Source: Dermatophilaceae bacterium (GTDB taxonomy: Bacteria > Actinomycetota > Actinomycetes > Actinomycetales > Dermatophilaceae). From it: a DNA stretch of 5,137 nucleotides. Position numbers and translations under genes: made by a program. A model generated the notes under the pieces. That model saw only the letters and a list, made by a program, of their open reading frames with translations, did not search any database and was not told the origin of the DNA. The DNA is taken from assembly GCA_013361975.1 (NCBI GenBank), contig JABFXB010000497.1, forward strand, positions 1 through 5,137, given 5' to 3'. This document shows, one piece after another, positions 1 through 5,137 of the stretch; position 1 is the stretch's first letter, and each line of letters starts with the position of its first letter.

Positions 1-1003
1 TGAGCTGACCGGCCCCGGAGGCGAGCTCGCGCGAGCCCGGCAGCGCCTGCGCGCCGAGCCCGGCGTCGAGCTTCTTGGCGCCGTCGCGCAGCTGGATGAG
101 GCCTGCGAGGAGCGTGCCGGCGCCATCGCGCAGCTTGAGCAGGTTGGCGTCGATCTCCGTCGCGCCCGCGGTCAGCGTGGCGCCGGTGGTGGCCCCGCCC
201 TTGTAGCTCTCGGCGCCACCCTTGAACGAGGGACTGTCGAGCGGGCTCACCGGCAGCGCGGAGACGGACGCCTTGGGCAGCGTGCCGTCGACGATGTCGG
301 CGGCATACCCGAACGACGCGGTCGGGGTGCCGATGGGACCGAACAGCGTCATCGTGAACGTCAGCTTCGTGCCGCCACGACCGTCGCCGGCGACGTTCGC
401 CTCCTTCGACGAGACGTTGGTGAAGGTGCCGGGCAGCGTGGTCGAGAGCGAACCGACCATCGGGATCACGACGGTCTGCGTGGCCGTCGCGCTCTTGCCC
501 GTGCCGTCGTCGAAGCTGACGAGCTGCGACGTGCCGGTGACGTTCTTGACCGTGTAGCGCACCTCGAGGCGTCCGCTGCGACCGAGGAGATCGCCGGGCT
601 CGACCGTCTGGCCGTCGAGGGTGTAGACGGCCTGGACCTCCAGCGGCAGCTTCTTGGTGTAGTCGCTGACCGTGCGCAGTCGCTGCTCGCCGTCGACGTC
701 GAACCGGCCGACCATGACGCCGTCCTTGACCTCGAAGCCGCCGAAGCCGTCGAGGTTGCGCAGGCCCTGGGCCTCCACCGGGTTCTGCAGGTCGACGGTG
801 CCGCGTCCCTGCATCGCGACCTGCTCGTAGACCCGGGCGACGTCGACCTTGCCGGTCGCGTCGAGGTAGGCCTGGACGGTCTCGGTGTTGGACACCCGCA
901 CCTGTCCGTCGACCGCTGCGGCTGCCGGCGCTGCGGCCAGCATCAGCAGGGTGGGCATGGCTGCCACTCCGGCCACCACGGTGGCAATGCTGCGCTTGCT
1001 CAC
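1..1003 (-). CDS. Exported protein with LxxG heptad repeats (C-terminus beyond left edge)
   Basis: The frame is open for 334 codons from a GTG at 1003 and leaves the window without a stop, so the protein is longer than seen. The N-terminus is a clear Sec signal peptide: MSKR basic end, a hydrophobic core to about residue 25, and Ala-rich cleavage near APAAAA|VDG (residues 26-33). Residues 35 to about 260 have alternating polar and hydrophobic residues typical of beta structure, including an Ig-like strand pattern at 144-157 (GRLEVRYTVKNVTG). From about 277 the chain becomes helical with Leu-x-x-Gly every seven residues: L291/G294, L298/G301, L305/G308, L312/G315, then L327/G330. Such heptads occur in YhgE/Pip-type envelope proteins; that is resemblance, not identification. 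The internal ATG at codon 16 would remove the basic end of the signal peptide, so GTG is preferred. GTGA overlap with the membrane-protein gene upstream implies coupled translation. The function is unknown to me. Confidence 0.85.
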   Translation of the reverse strand, partial: MSKRSIATVVAGVAAMPTLLMLAAAPAAAAVDGQVRVSNTETVQAYLDATGKVDVARVYEQVAMQGRGTVDLQNPVEAQGLRNLDGFGGFEVKDGVMVGRFDVDGEQRLRTVSDYTKKLPLEVQAVYTLDGQTVEPGDLLGRSGRLEVRYTVKNVTGTSQLVSFDDGTGKSATATQTVVIPMVGSLSTTLPGTFTNVSSKEANVAGDGRGGTKLTFTMTLFGPIGTPTASFGYAADIVDGTLPKASVSALPVSPLDSPSFKGGAESYKGGATTGATLTAGATEIDANLLKLRDGAGTLLAGLIQLRDGAKKLDAGLGAQALPGSRELASGAGQL

Positions 1004-1608
1004 TTGGCTGCTCCCGTCACGAGGTCGTCGATGCTGGTGCTGTCGTCGGTGGTGCTGCCAGATGTCCGAGCCCGCTTGGAGGGTGCGCCTTCACGCCTTG
1101 CCGTGACGGGTTCCGCAGACGGGCTGGTCTGCGCGACAAGGAGATTCGTGGCGAGAAAACCGAGGCCCACCGCGAGCAGCACCGTGGTGGCAGCGGCCGG
1201 CGACTCGGTCAGGAACTGCGAGGGGGCGTTGGTGTAGACCGACTCGTAGGCCCCGACGATCGACGCCGCGCCGACGAGGCCGCTCCAGAGCGGCAGCCGT
1301 CCGCGGCTGACGGCGGTGACGACCGCGATCAGGGCGACGACGACGAACGCGGCGACGGCGCGACCGGACGAGGAGTCGGGCAGCACGGCCGCGCGAAGGG
1401 CGAAGCCGAGCCAGGCCAGGACGAAGCCGGCGAGGAAGCCGACGACCTTCCCCCAGGCCGGACGGTGCGGGACGAGTCCGAGGACGCCGCCGAGGGCCGC
1501 CCCGAGGAGAGCAACGTGCTCGAGGTCGAGGCTGAGCAGGTTGCTCAGCCCGATGATGACTGCCGCGAAAACGGCGAGACACAGACCTGTGACCAGGCTT
1601 CTGACCAT
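1000..1608 (-). CDS. Predicted six-helix integral membrane protein, unknown function
   Basis: This 202-residue protein has six hydrophobic segments at about residues 5-25, 31-46, 54-76, 83-100, 105-122 and 138-160. The Arg and Lys residues (R3, R49, K54, R102, R104 and the RR and KR of the tail) fit the positive-inside rule for cytoplasmic N- and C-termini. The last 42 residues form a soluble tail rich in Ser, Thr and Asp, probably disordered. I see no transporter motif, catalytic signature or known family. A GTG six bases upstream (1614) would add two residues, but it lies inside the GAGGTGG Shine-Dalgarno sequence, so the ATG at 1608 is chosen. Its stop overlaps the GTG of the exported-protein gene, so the two are probably made together and may act together at the envelope. 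It follows polA on the same strand after a 180-bp gap containing hairpins, so a separate promoter is likely. Confidence 0.83.
   Translation of the reverse strand: MVRSLVTGLCLAVFAAVIIGLSNLLSLDLEHVALLGAALGGVLGLVPHRPAWGKVVGFLAGFVLAWLGFALRAAVLPDSSSGRAVAAFVVVALIAVVTAVSRGRLPLWSGLVGAASIVGAYESVYTNAPSQFLTESPAAATTVLLAVGLGFLATNLLVAQTSPSAEPVTARREGAPSKRARTSGSTTDDSTSIDDLVTGAAK
1011..1015 (-). promoter_or_regulatory. Ribosome binding site GGGAG for the exported protein
   Basis: GGGAG lies inside the last codons of the membrane-protein gene, with a 7-nt spacer before the GTG at 1003. It supports that GTG over the downstream in-frame ATG and fits translation by ribosomes ending the upstream gene. Confidence 0.6.
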
Positions 1609-1610
1609 GT

Positions 1611-1617
1611 CCACCTC
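1611..1617 (-). promoter_or_regulatory. Ribosome binding site GAGGTGG of the membrane-protein gene
   Basis: GAGG is 5 nt from the ATG at 1608 and decides that start, because the competing GTG at 1614 overlaps it. An identical GAGGTGG lies exactly 20 nt upstream at 1631-1637, inside a hairpin. Confidence 0.6.
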
Positions 1618-1626
1618 ACAGTGAAA

Positions 1627-1650
1627 GCACCCACCTCCGTTGGTGGGTGC
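1627..1650 (-). promoter_or_regulatory. Perfect 9-bp inverted repeat ahead of the membrane-protein gene
   Basis: On the minus strand the arms GCACCCACC (1650-1642) and GGTGGGTGC (1635-1627) pair without mismatch around the 6-nt loop AACGGA. The stem ends 9 nt before the GAGGTGG ribosome binding site. Only TTT follows it, so it is a poor classical terminator of polA. It could instead be a regulatory leader stem, an mRNA-stabilising 5' hairpin, or a DNA operator, since it directly abuts a TANNNT hexamer. The inverted repeat is certain; its role is open. Confidence 0.55.
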
Positions 1651-1656
1651 AAGTTA
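1651..1656 (-). promoter_or_regulatory. Candidate -10 element TAACTT for the membrane/exported gene pair
   Basis: TAACTT matches the actinobacterial housekeeping pattern TANNNT and would place the transcript start at about 1644, inside the inverted repeat. No convincing -35 element is visible. CATACT at 1668-1663 is an alternative that would start transcription just before the hairpin. This is a weak call based on a short motif. Confidence 0.28.
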
Positions 1657-1691
1657 CCGGTCAGTATGTCGACGAGGTCGGGTCCCGGCCA

Positions 1692-1711
1692 GTGCGCGTG
1701 AGCCCGCGCAC
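1692..1711 (-). terminator. GC-rich hairpin downstream of polA, possible terminator
   Basis: GTGCGCG (1692-1698) and CGCGCAC (1705-1711) form a perfect 7-bp stem with a 6-nt loop, 78 nt after the polA stop. No T-run follows. Actinobacterial terminators often lack one, which makes this plausible but unproven. Confidence 0.35.
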
Positions 1712-1737
1712 ACCGCTGTTGCCGAAACGTGACCTTC

Positions 1738-1765
1738 GGTCGGGTCTGAGCGGGTAGGACCGACC
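1738..1765 (-). terminator. Imperfect hairpin just after polA, possible terminator
   Basis: GGTCGGGTCT (1738-1747) pairs with AGGACCGACC (1756-1765) through 6 bp, one mismatch and 3 further pairs including a wobble, with an 8-nt loop. It begins 24 nt after the polA stop, a usual distance for a terminator. There is no T-run, and base composition this rich in GC gives such stems by chance. Confidence 0.3.
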
Positions 1766-1788
1766 TCCGCCGGCGCCGGGAGCGGTGG

Positions 1789-4464
1789 TCAGTGGGCGGC
1801 GTCGTGCCAGGAGTGGCCCACGCCGACGTTGATGTCGAGCGGGACGTCCATCGGCGCCGCGTGGCCCATCTCGTGGCGCACGAGCTTCTCGAGGTCGTCG
1901 CGCTCGCCCTCGGCCACCTCGAGCACGAGCTCGTCGTGAACCTGGAGCAGCACGCGCGACCTCGCGCCCGAGGTGGTCAGTGCCCGGTCGACCCCGATCA
2001 TCGCGACCTTCATGATGTCGGCGGCGGAGCCCTGGATGGGGGCGTTGAGCGCCATGCGCTCGGCCATCTCGCGACGCTGGCGGTTGTCGGACGTGAGGTC
2101 GGGCAGGTAGCGGCGGCGCCCGAACATCGTGGCGGTGTAGCCGGTGCCGCGGGCCTCGGCCACGACGTCGCGCAGGTAGTCGCTGACGCCGCCGAAGCGC
2201 TCGAAGTAGCCCTCCATGAGGCCGCGGGCCTCCTCGGTGCTGATCGTCAGCTGCTTGGACAGCCCGAACGCCGACAGACCGTAAGCGAGGCCGTAGGACA
2301 TCGCCTTGACCTTCGAGCGCATCGCCGCCGTGACGTCGTCGGGCTCGACGCCGAAGACCTTCGAGCCGACGTACTTGTGGAGGTCTTCGCCAGTGCGGAA
2401 CGCCTCGATGAGGCCCTCGTCGCCCGAGAGGTGGGCCATGACCCGCATCTCGATCTGGGAGTAGTCGGCCGACATGAGGGCCTCGTAGCCGTCGCCGACC
2501 ACGAACAGCTCGCGGATGCGGCGCCCCTCCTCTGTGCGGATCGGGACGTTCTGGAGGTTCGGCTCGGTGGAGCTGAGGCGCCCCGTGGCCGCGATGGTCT
2601 GGAGGTAGGTGGTGTGGATGCGGCCGTCGTCGGCCACCGACTTCTGGAGCCCCTCGACCGTGACGCGCAGCCGCGCCGAGTCGCGGTGTCGCAGCAGCGC
2701 CTCGAGGAACGGGTGCTCGGTCTTGGCGAAGAGGTCGTTGAGCGCGTCGGCGTCGGTGGTGTAGCCGGTCTTCGTCTTCTTCGTCTTGGGCATGCCGAGG
2801 GTGCCGAACAGCACCTCCTGCAGCTGCTTCGGCGACCCGAGGTTGATCTTGTCGCCGCCGATGGCGTCCCAGGCGTCCTGCTGGGCAGCCGCCACCTTGG
2901 CGGCGAAGTCCTTCTCGAGCTCGTCGAGCCCCGTCACGTCGACGGCGATGCCGGTGCGCTCCATGCGGGCGAGCACGTCGACGAGCGGGAGCTCGACCTC
3001 GGCGAGCAGCTCGGCGCCGCCCGTCGCGGCCACCTGCTCGTCGAGCACGTCGGCGAGGTCGCGGACGGCCGTGGCCCGCACCATCTCCTGCTGCACGGCC
3101 TTCTCGTCGGCGTCGCCACCGAAGTCGAGCATGCCCTGGCCGTCGGCGCTGCTCGTGGCGCTCAGCTCGCGCTTGAGGTGGCGCAGCACGAGGTCGTCGA
3201 GGTGGTAGGTGCGCTGGTCGGGCTTGACGAGGTATGCCGCCAGCTGCGTGTCGCTCGTGAGCCCGGCCAGCGTGAAGCCCCGTGCCGTCAGGGCCTCGAT
3301 CGGCCCCTTGGCGTCGTGCATCGCCTTGGGACGAGCGGGGTCCTCGAGCCAGGAGCCGACGGACGTCTCGCCCTCGGGCGTCAGGGTCGTGAGGTCGACC
3401 CAGGCCGCCGACCCGTCGGGTGAGGCGATGGCCAGCCCGGTGGCGTCGCCGGTGCCCCGGGCCCACGTTCCGGTGACCGACAGCGCCGCGCGCTCCCCCG
3501 CCGGCAGGTGCTCGGCCACCCAGTCGGGCACCTGCGCCGGCTCGAGCACCGAACCGTCGACCTCGAAGCCGGACTCGGCCTCGGGCTCGCTCGCCTCGAC
3601 CTCGGCGAAGAGACGGTCGCGAAGCACCCGGAACTCCAGACGGTCGAAGACCTCGTGCACCTCCTCGCGGGCCCACTGGTGGCGCTCGAGGTCGGCGAGG
3701 CCGACGCCGACCGGGGCGTCCTTGACGAGCTGGTTGAGGCGCCGGTTGCGCAGCACCTGGTCGAGGTGCTCACGGAGCGAGTCGCCGGCCTTGCCCTTGA
3801 TCTGGTCGACACCCGCGACGATGCCCTCGAGGTCGCCGAACTGGGTGATCCACTTCGCAGCCGTCTTCGGACCGACCCCGGGCACGCCTGGAAGGTTGTC
3901 GGAGGTCTCGCCGACCATCGCGGCCAGATCGCTGTAGCGCGTGGGCGGCACGCCGTACTTCTCCTCGACCTGCGACGGTCCCATGCGCCACACCTCGGAC
4001 ACGCCCCGCACCGGGTAGAGGATCGTGACGTTGTCGGAGACGAGCTGGAAGGTGTCGCGATCGCCGGAGCAGATGAGCACCTCGGCCCCCTGGGCGTCCG
4101 CGTCGGTGGCGATCGTCGCGATGATGTCGTCGGCCTCGTAGCCCTCGAGCTCGACGTGCGTGATGCGCAGTGCGTCGAGGACCTCCTTGACCAGCGGCAG
4201 CTGGCCCGAGAACTCGTCGGGCGTGCGCGCTCGGCCCGCCTTGTACTCGGAGTACTGCTCGGTGCGGAAGGTCTGGCGAGACTTGTCGAACGCCACGACG
4301 ACGTGGGTCGGCTGCTCGTCGCGCAGCATGTTGATCAGCATCGAGGTGAAGCCGTAGACGGCGTTGGTGTGCTGGCCGGTGACCGTCGAGAAGTTCTCGG
4401 CAGGAAGCGCGAAGAACGCGCGGTAGGCCAGCGAGTGTCCGTCGAGGAGGAGAAGTCGGCTCAC
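1789..4464 (-). CDS. polA: DNA polymerase I
   Basis: Pol I removes RNA primers, fills the gaps and supports excision repair. The 891 residues are close to the family's usual length (E. coli 928). Residues 1-290 are the 5' nuclease: metal ligands D8, D60, E110, D112, D113, D135, D137 and D189 are present, followed by the helix-hairpin-helix stretch LPGVPGVGPKTA. Residues 310-490 keep the proofreading fold only: the E. coli carboxylates D355, E357, D424 and D501 align with non-acidic residues (V330 and G332 for the first two). Residues 490-891 are the polymerase: motif A DYSQIE with D667 and E672, finger helix R716, K720, Y724, Y728, and motif C HDE at 843-845. The predicted enzyme polymerises and has 5' nuclease but no 3'-5' exonuclease. 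The start is GTG; MSRLLLLDG places the first catalytic Asp correctly, and no better upstream start is seen. It is transcribed divergently from the thioesterase gene. Confidence 0.98.
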   Translation of the reverse strand: MSRLLLLDGHSLAYRAFFALPAENFSTVTGQHTNAVYGFTSMLINMLRDEQPTHVVVAFDKSRQTFRTEQYSEYKAGRARTPDEFSGQLPLVKEVLDALRITHVELEGYEADDIIATIATDADAQGAEVLICSGDRDTFQLVSDNVTILYPVRGVSEVWRMGPSQVEEKYGVPPTRYSDLAAMVGETSDNLPGVPGVGPKTAAKWITQFGDLEGIVAGVDQIKGKAGDSLREHLDQVLRNRRLNQLVKDAPVGVGLADLERHQWAREEVHEVFDRLEFRVLRDRLFAEVEASEPEAESGFEVDGSVLEPAQVPDWVAEHLPAGERAALSVTGTWARGTGDATGLAIASPDGSAAWVDLTTLTPEGETSVGSWLEDPARPKAMHDAKGPIEALTARGFTLAGLTSDTQLAAYLVKPDQRTYHLDDLVLRHLKRELSATSSADGQGMLDFGGDADEKAVQQEMVRATAVRDLADVLDEQVAATGGAELLAEVELPLVDVLARMERTGIAVDVTGLDELEKDFAAKVAAAQQDAWDAIGGDKINLGSPKQLQEVLFGTLGMPKTKKTKTGYTTDADALNDLFAKTEHPFLEALLRHRDSARLRVTVEGLQKSVADDGRIHTTYLQTIAATGRLSSTEPNLQNVPIRTEEGRRIRELFVVGDGYEALMSADYSQIEMRVMAHLSGDEGLIEAFRTGEDLHKYVGSKVFGVEPDDVTAAMRSKVKAMSYGLAYGLSAFGLSKQLTISTEEARGLMEGYFERFGGVSDYLRDVVAEARGTGYTATMFGRRRYLPDLTSDNRQRREMAERMALNAPIQGSAADIMKVAMIGVDRALTTSGARSRVLLQVHDELVLEVAEGERDDLEKLVRHEMGHAAPMDVPLDINVGVGHSWHDAAH

Positions 4465-4470
4465 ACCGCA

Positions 4471-4476
4471 ACCCTA
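4471..4476 (-). promoter_or_regulatory. polA start signal: -10-like TAGGGT, or weak Shine-Dalgarno AGGG
   Basis: TAGGGT matches TANNNT and is 6 nt from the GTG at 4464, which would put the transcript start at the start codon (leaderless mRNA). The same bases contain AGGG, 7 nt from GTG, which could act as a ribosome binding site on a longer transcript. The sequence alone does not decide. No clear -35 is seen. Confidence 0.4.
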
Positions 4477-4498
4477 GTGGCGGCCACCGACGCCGTGA

Positions 4499-4520
4499 GC
4501 CGGGGCACGCTGCCCCCGGC
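4499..4520. repeat. Inverted repeat between the divergent polA and thioesterase promoters
   Basis: GCCGGGG (4499-4505) and CCCCGGC (4514-4520) are perfect 7-bp arms around an 8-nt spacer that could pair further (CA with TG, one C bulged). It lies near the middle of the 87-bp intergenic region, where an operator could affect both genes. Chance is possible in DNA this rich in GC. Confidence 0.4.
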
Positions 4521-4538
4521 ACGGACGGCAGGGCGGCA

Positions 4539-4544
4539 TACGAT
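4539..4544 (+). promoter_or_regulatory. Candidate -10 element TACGAT of the thioesterase gene (leaderless)
   Basis: TACGAT fits TANNNT and ends 7 nt before the ATG at 4552, so transcription would begin at or next to the A of the start codon. No Shine-Dalgarno sequence exists in the 15 nt before the ATG, which supports a leaderless transcript. The -35 region is unremarkable. Confidence 0.5.
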
Positions 4545-4551
4545 CCCGTCC

Positions 4552-5028
4552 ATGACCGAACCGACGACGAGCTCGACGACCGGCTCGAGCACCGACGTGA
4601 CCGCTGACGGCACGATCCACCCGAACGTCGACGCCATGCGCTCGATGGCCGAGGGCACGCTGCTCGAGCGCATGCAGATCGAGATCGTCGAGGCCTCGCC
4701 CGAGCGCCTCGTCGCCACGATGCCGGTCGCCGGCAACACCCAGCCGTACGGGCTGCTCCACGGTGGCGCCAGCGTCGTGCTCGCCGAGTCGCTCGGGTCG
4801 ATCGGCGCCCAGATCCACGCCGGCCCCGGCCGCGTCGCCGTCGGCCTCGACATCAACGCCACCCACCACCGCGCAGCACGCACCGGTGTCGTGACCGGCA
4901 CCGCGACGCTGCTGAGCGCCGGTCGCACCCTCGTCAGCTACGAGGTCGTCGTGACCGACGAGGACGACCGGCGCATCTGCACGTCGCGGATCACCTGCCT
5001 GCTGCGCGACGCGGCGCCGGGCGCCTGA
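4552..5028 (+). CDS. Hotdog-fold acyl-CoA/aryl-CoA thioesterase (EntH/YdiI/PaaI-like)
   Basis: Enzymes of this fold hydrolyse acyl- or aryl-CoA (or carrier-bound) thioesters and usually work as cytoplasmic dimers or tetramers. The 158-residue protein carries the family core QPYGLLHGGASVVLAES at 64-80: the HGG turn (70-72) and E79, which matches the catalytic Glu of E. coli YdiI and EntH. Further matches are VGLDINATH at 97-105, where YdiI has VGLEINANH, and a MAEGTL segment at 32-37. The match to YdiI is close enough for confidence in the family. The substrate is not: 1,4-dihydroxy-2-naphthoyl-CoA (menaquinone pathway) or aryl-CoA release are options. Residues 1-18 are a Ser/Thr-rich extension absent from YdiI. 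Internal ATGs at codons 29 and 32 lack a ribosome binding site and would cut into the core, so the ATG at 4552 behind TACGAT is preferred. The gene is divergent from polA. Confidence 0.93.
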   Translation: MTEPTTSSTTGSSTDVTADGTIHPNVDAMRSMAEGTLLERMQIEIVEASPERLVATMPVAGNTQPYGLLHGGASVVLAESLGSIGAQIHAGPGRVAVGLDINATHHRAARTGVVTGTATLLSAGRTLVSYEVVVTDEDDRRICTSRITCLLRDAAPGA

Positions 5029-5047
5029 CCGTCACGACGGAGGCCGG

Positions 5048-5062
5048 GTCGGCTCAGCCGGC
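5048..5062. terminator. Small hairpin at the convergent gene ends
   Basis: GTCGGC and GCCGGC pair over 6 bp (one G-T wobble) around TCA, in or at the edge of the 25-bp gap between convergent stops; the loop is the minus-strand stop codon. It could serve as a two-way terminator. It is short and has no T-run. Confidence 0.25.
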
Positions 5063-5137
5063 GATCTTCGGGTCGTGCCGCGTGGCGCGGGTGCGGGAGC
5101 GCAGGTCGCGCCGGCGCTGCAGCAGGTCGAGCGTGAC
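5054..5137 (-). CDS. C-terminal 27 residues of an unidentified gene
   Basis: The minus strand is open from the right edge to a TGA at 5056-5054. All 27 sense codons end in G or C, as expected for real coding sequence in this genome and stronger support than frame length alone. The tail is very basic, with nine Arg (LLQRRRDLRSRTR near its start), one Lys, and ends KIAG. That would suit a nucleic-acid-contacting end or the cytoplasmic tail of a membrane protein, but too little is visible to name a family. It is convergent with the thioesterase gene, 25 bp apart. Confidence 0.65.
   Translation of the reverse strand, partial: VTLDLLQRRRDLRSRTRATRHDPKIAG

Noticed and set aside
222..557. A 111-codon plus-strand frame with a protein-like Ser/Thr/Val-rich translation
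   Set aside because: It is antisense to the exported protein, whose frame has a signal peptide, a coupled start and heptad repeats, and runs open for the full stretch.
1612..1614. GTG start for the membrane protein two codons upstream of the ATG
   Set aside because: It lies inside the GAGGTGG ribosome binding site, and no usable Shine-Dalgarno sequence stands at the right distance before it; GGAGG at 1638-1634 is 19 nt away.
885..1701. Several short plus- and minus-strand frames across the membrane-protein gene
   Set aside because: They lack start signals and have out-of-frame composition. The 1608-1000 frame has six well-formed membrane helices and a good ribosome binding site.
1792..3423. 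A 543-codon open frame on the plus strand opposite polA
   Set aside because: It is the antisense shadow of polA: low-complexity Val/Leu/Arg/His/Glu composition, no domain, and the minus strand here carries clear Pol I motifs throughout.
1661..3676. A 671-codon Arg/Gly-rich open frame on the minus strand
   Set aside because: It is the shifted frame of polA. Its extreme Arg, Gly and Pro content is what GC-rich codons give out of frame.
3508..4551. N-terminal extension of the thioesterase frame back to 3508
   Set aside because: The frame stays open by chance through the antisense of polA. The thioesterase homology begins only after the ATG at 4552.
4461..4928. Minus-strand frames of 131-155 codons over the thioesterase
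   Set aside because: They are shadows of the thioesterase gene, which carries the HGG and catalytic Glu motifs on the plus strand.
1..5137. CRISPR array, tRNA, rRNA, insertion sequence or phage attachment site
   Set aside because: I saw no spaced direct repeats, cloverleaf, transposase or terminal repeats, and composition is even across the window.

Overview
The window comes from a GC-rich actinobacterium. Three things point there: almost every codon ends in G or C, three of the five genes appear to start with GTG or lack a normal ribosome binding site, and the DNA polymerase I has the actinobacterial form (a KAMSYGLAYG finger helix and a proofreading domain without catalytic residues). The style fits Micrococcales or Propionibacteriales, but I cannot name a genus. 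It reads as ordinary chromosome: I see no mobile element, CRISPR array, tRNA or rRNA.

Layout from left to right. Positions 1-1003 (minus) hold the N-terminal 334 residues of an exported protein that runs off the left edge. It has a signal peptide, a probable beta-rich ectodomain and the start of an Leu-x-x-Gly heptad-repeat region. Its GTG start overlaps the stop codon of the gene upstream, a predicted six-helix membrane protein (1000-1608, minus), so the two look like one translationally coupled unit. Positions 1609-1788 hold no gene. They contain three GC-rich inverted repeats and a possible promoter for the two-gene unit. The repeat nearest the membrane gene is a perfect 9-bp stem that carries a second copy of that gene's GAGGTGG ribosome-binding sequence.

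Positions 1789-4464 (minus) hold a complete polA, encoding DNA polymerase I of 891 residues. An 87-bp divergent intergenic region (4465-4551) separates it from a plus-strand hotdog-fold thioesterase of the EntH/YdiI (MenI)/PaaI type (4552-5028). Both starts lie 6-7 nt from a TANNNT -10-like hexamer, which suggests leaderless transcripts, and a GC-rich inverted repeat sits between the two promoters. At the right edge, 5054-5137 (minus) is the last 27 codons of an unidentified gene with a very basic C-terminus, convergent with the thioesterase.

The genes do not form one pathway. polA serves replication and repair, the thioesterase is a metabolic enzyme that shares only the divergent promoter region, and the exported/membrane pair is an unrelated cell-envelope unit. 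I found no clear new system. The parts least explained by known biology are the exported/membrane pair and its structured leader.
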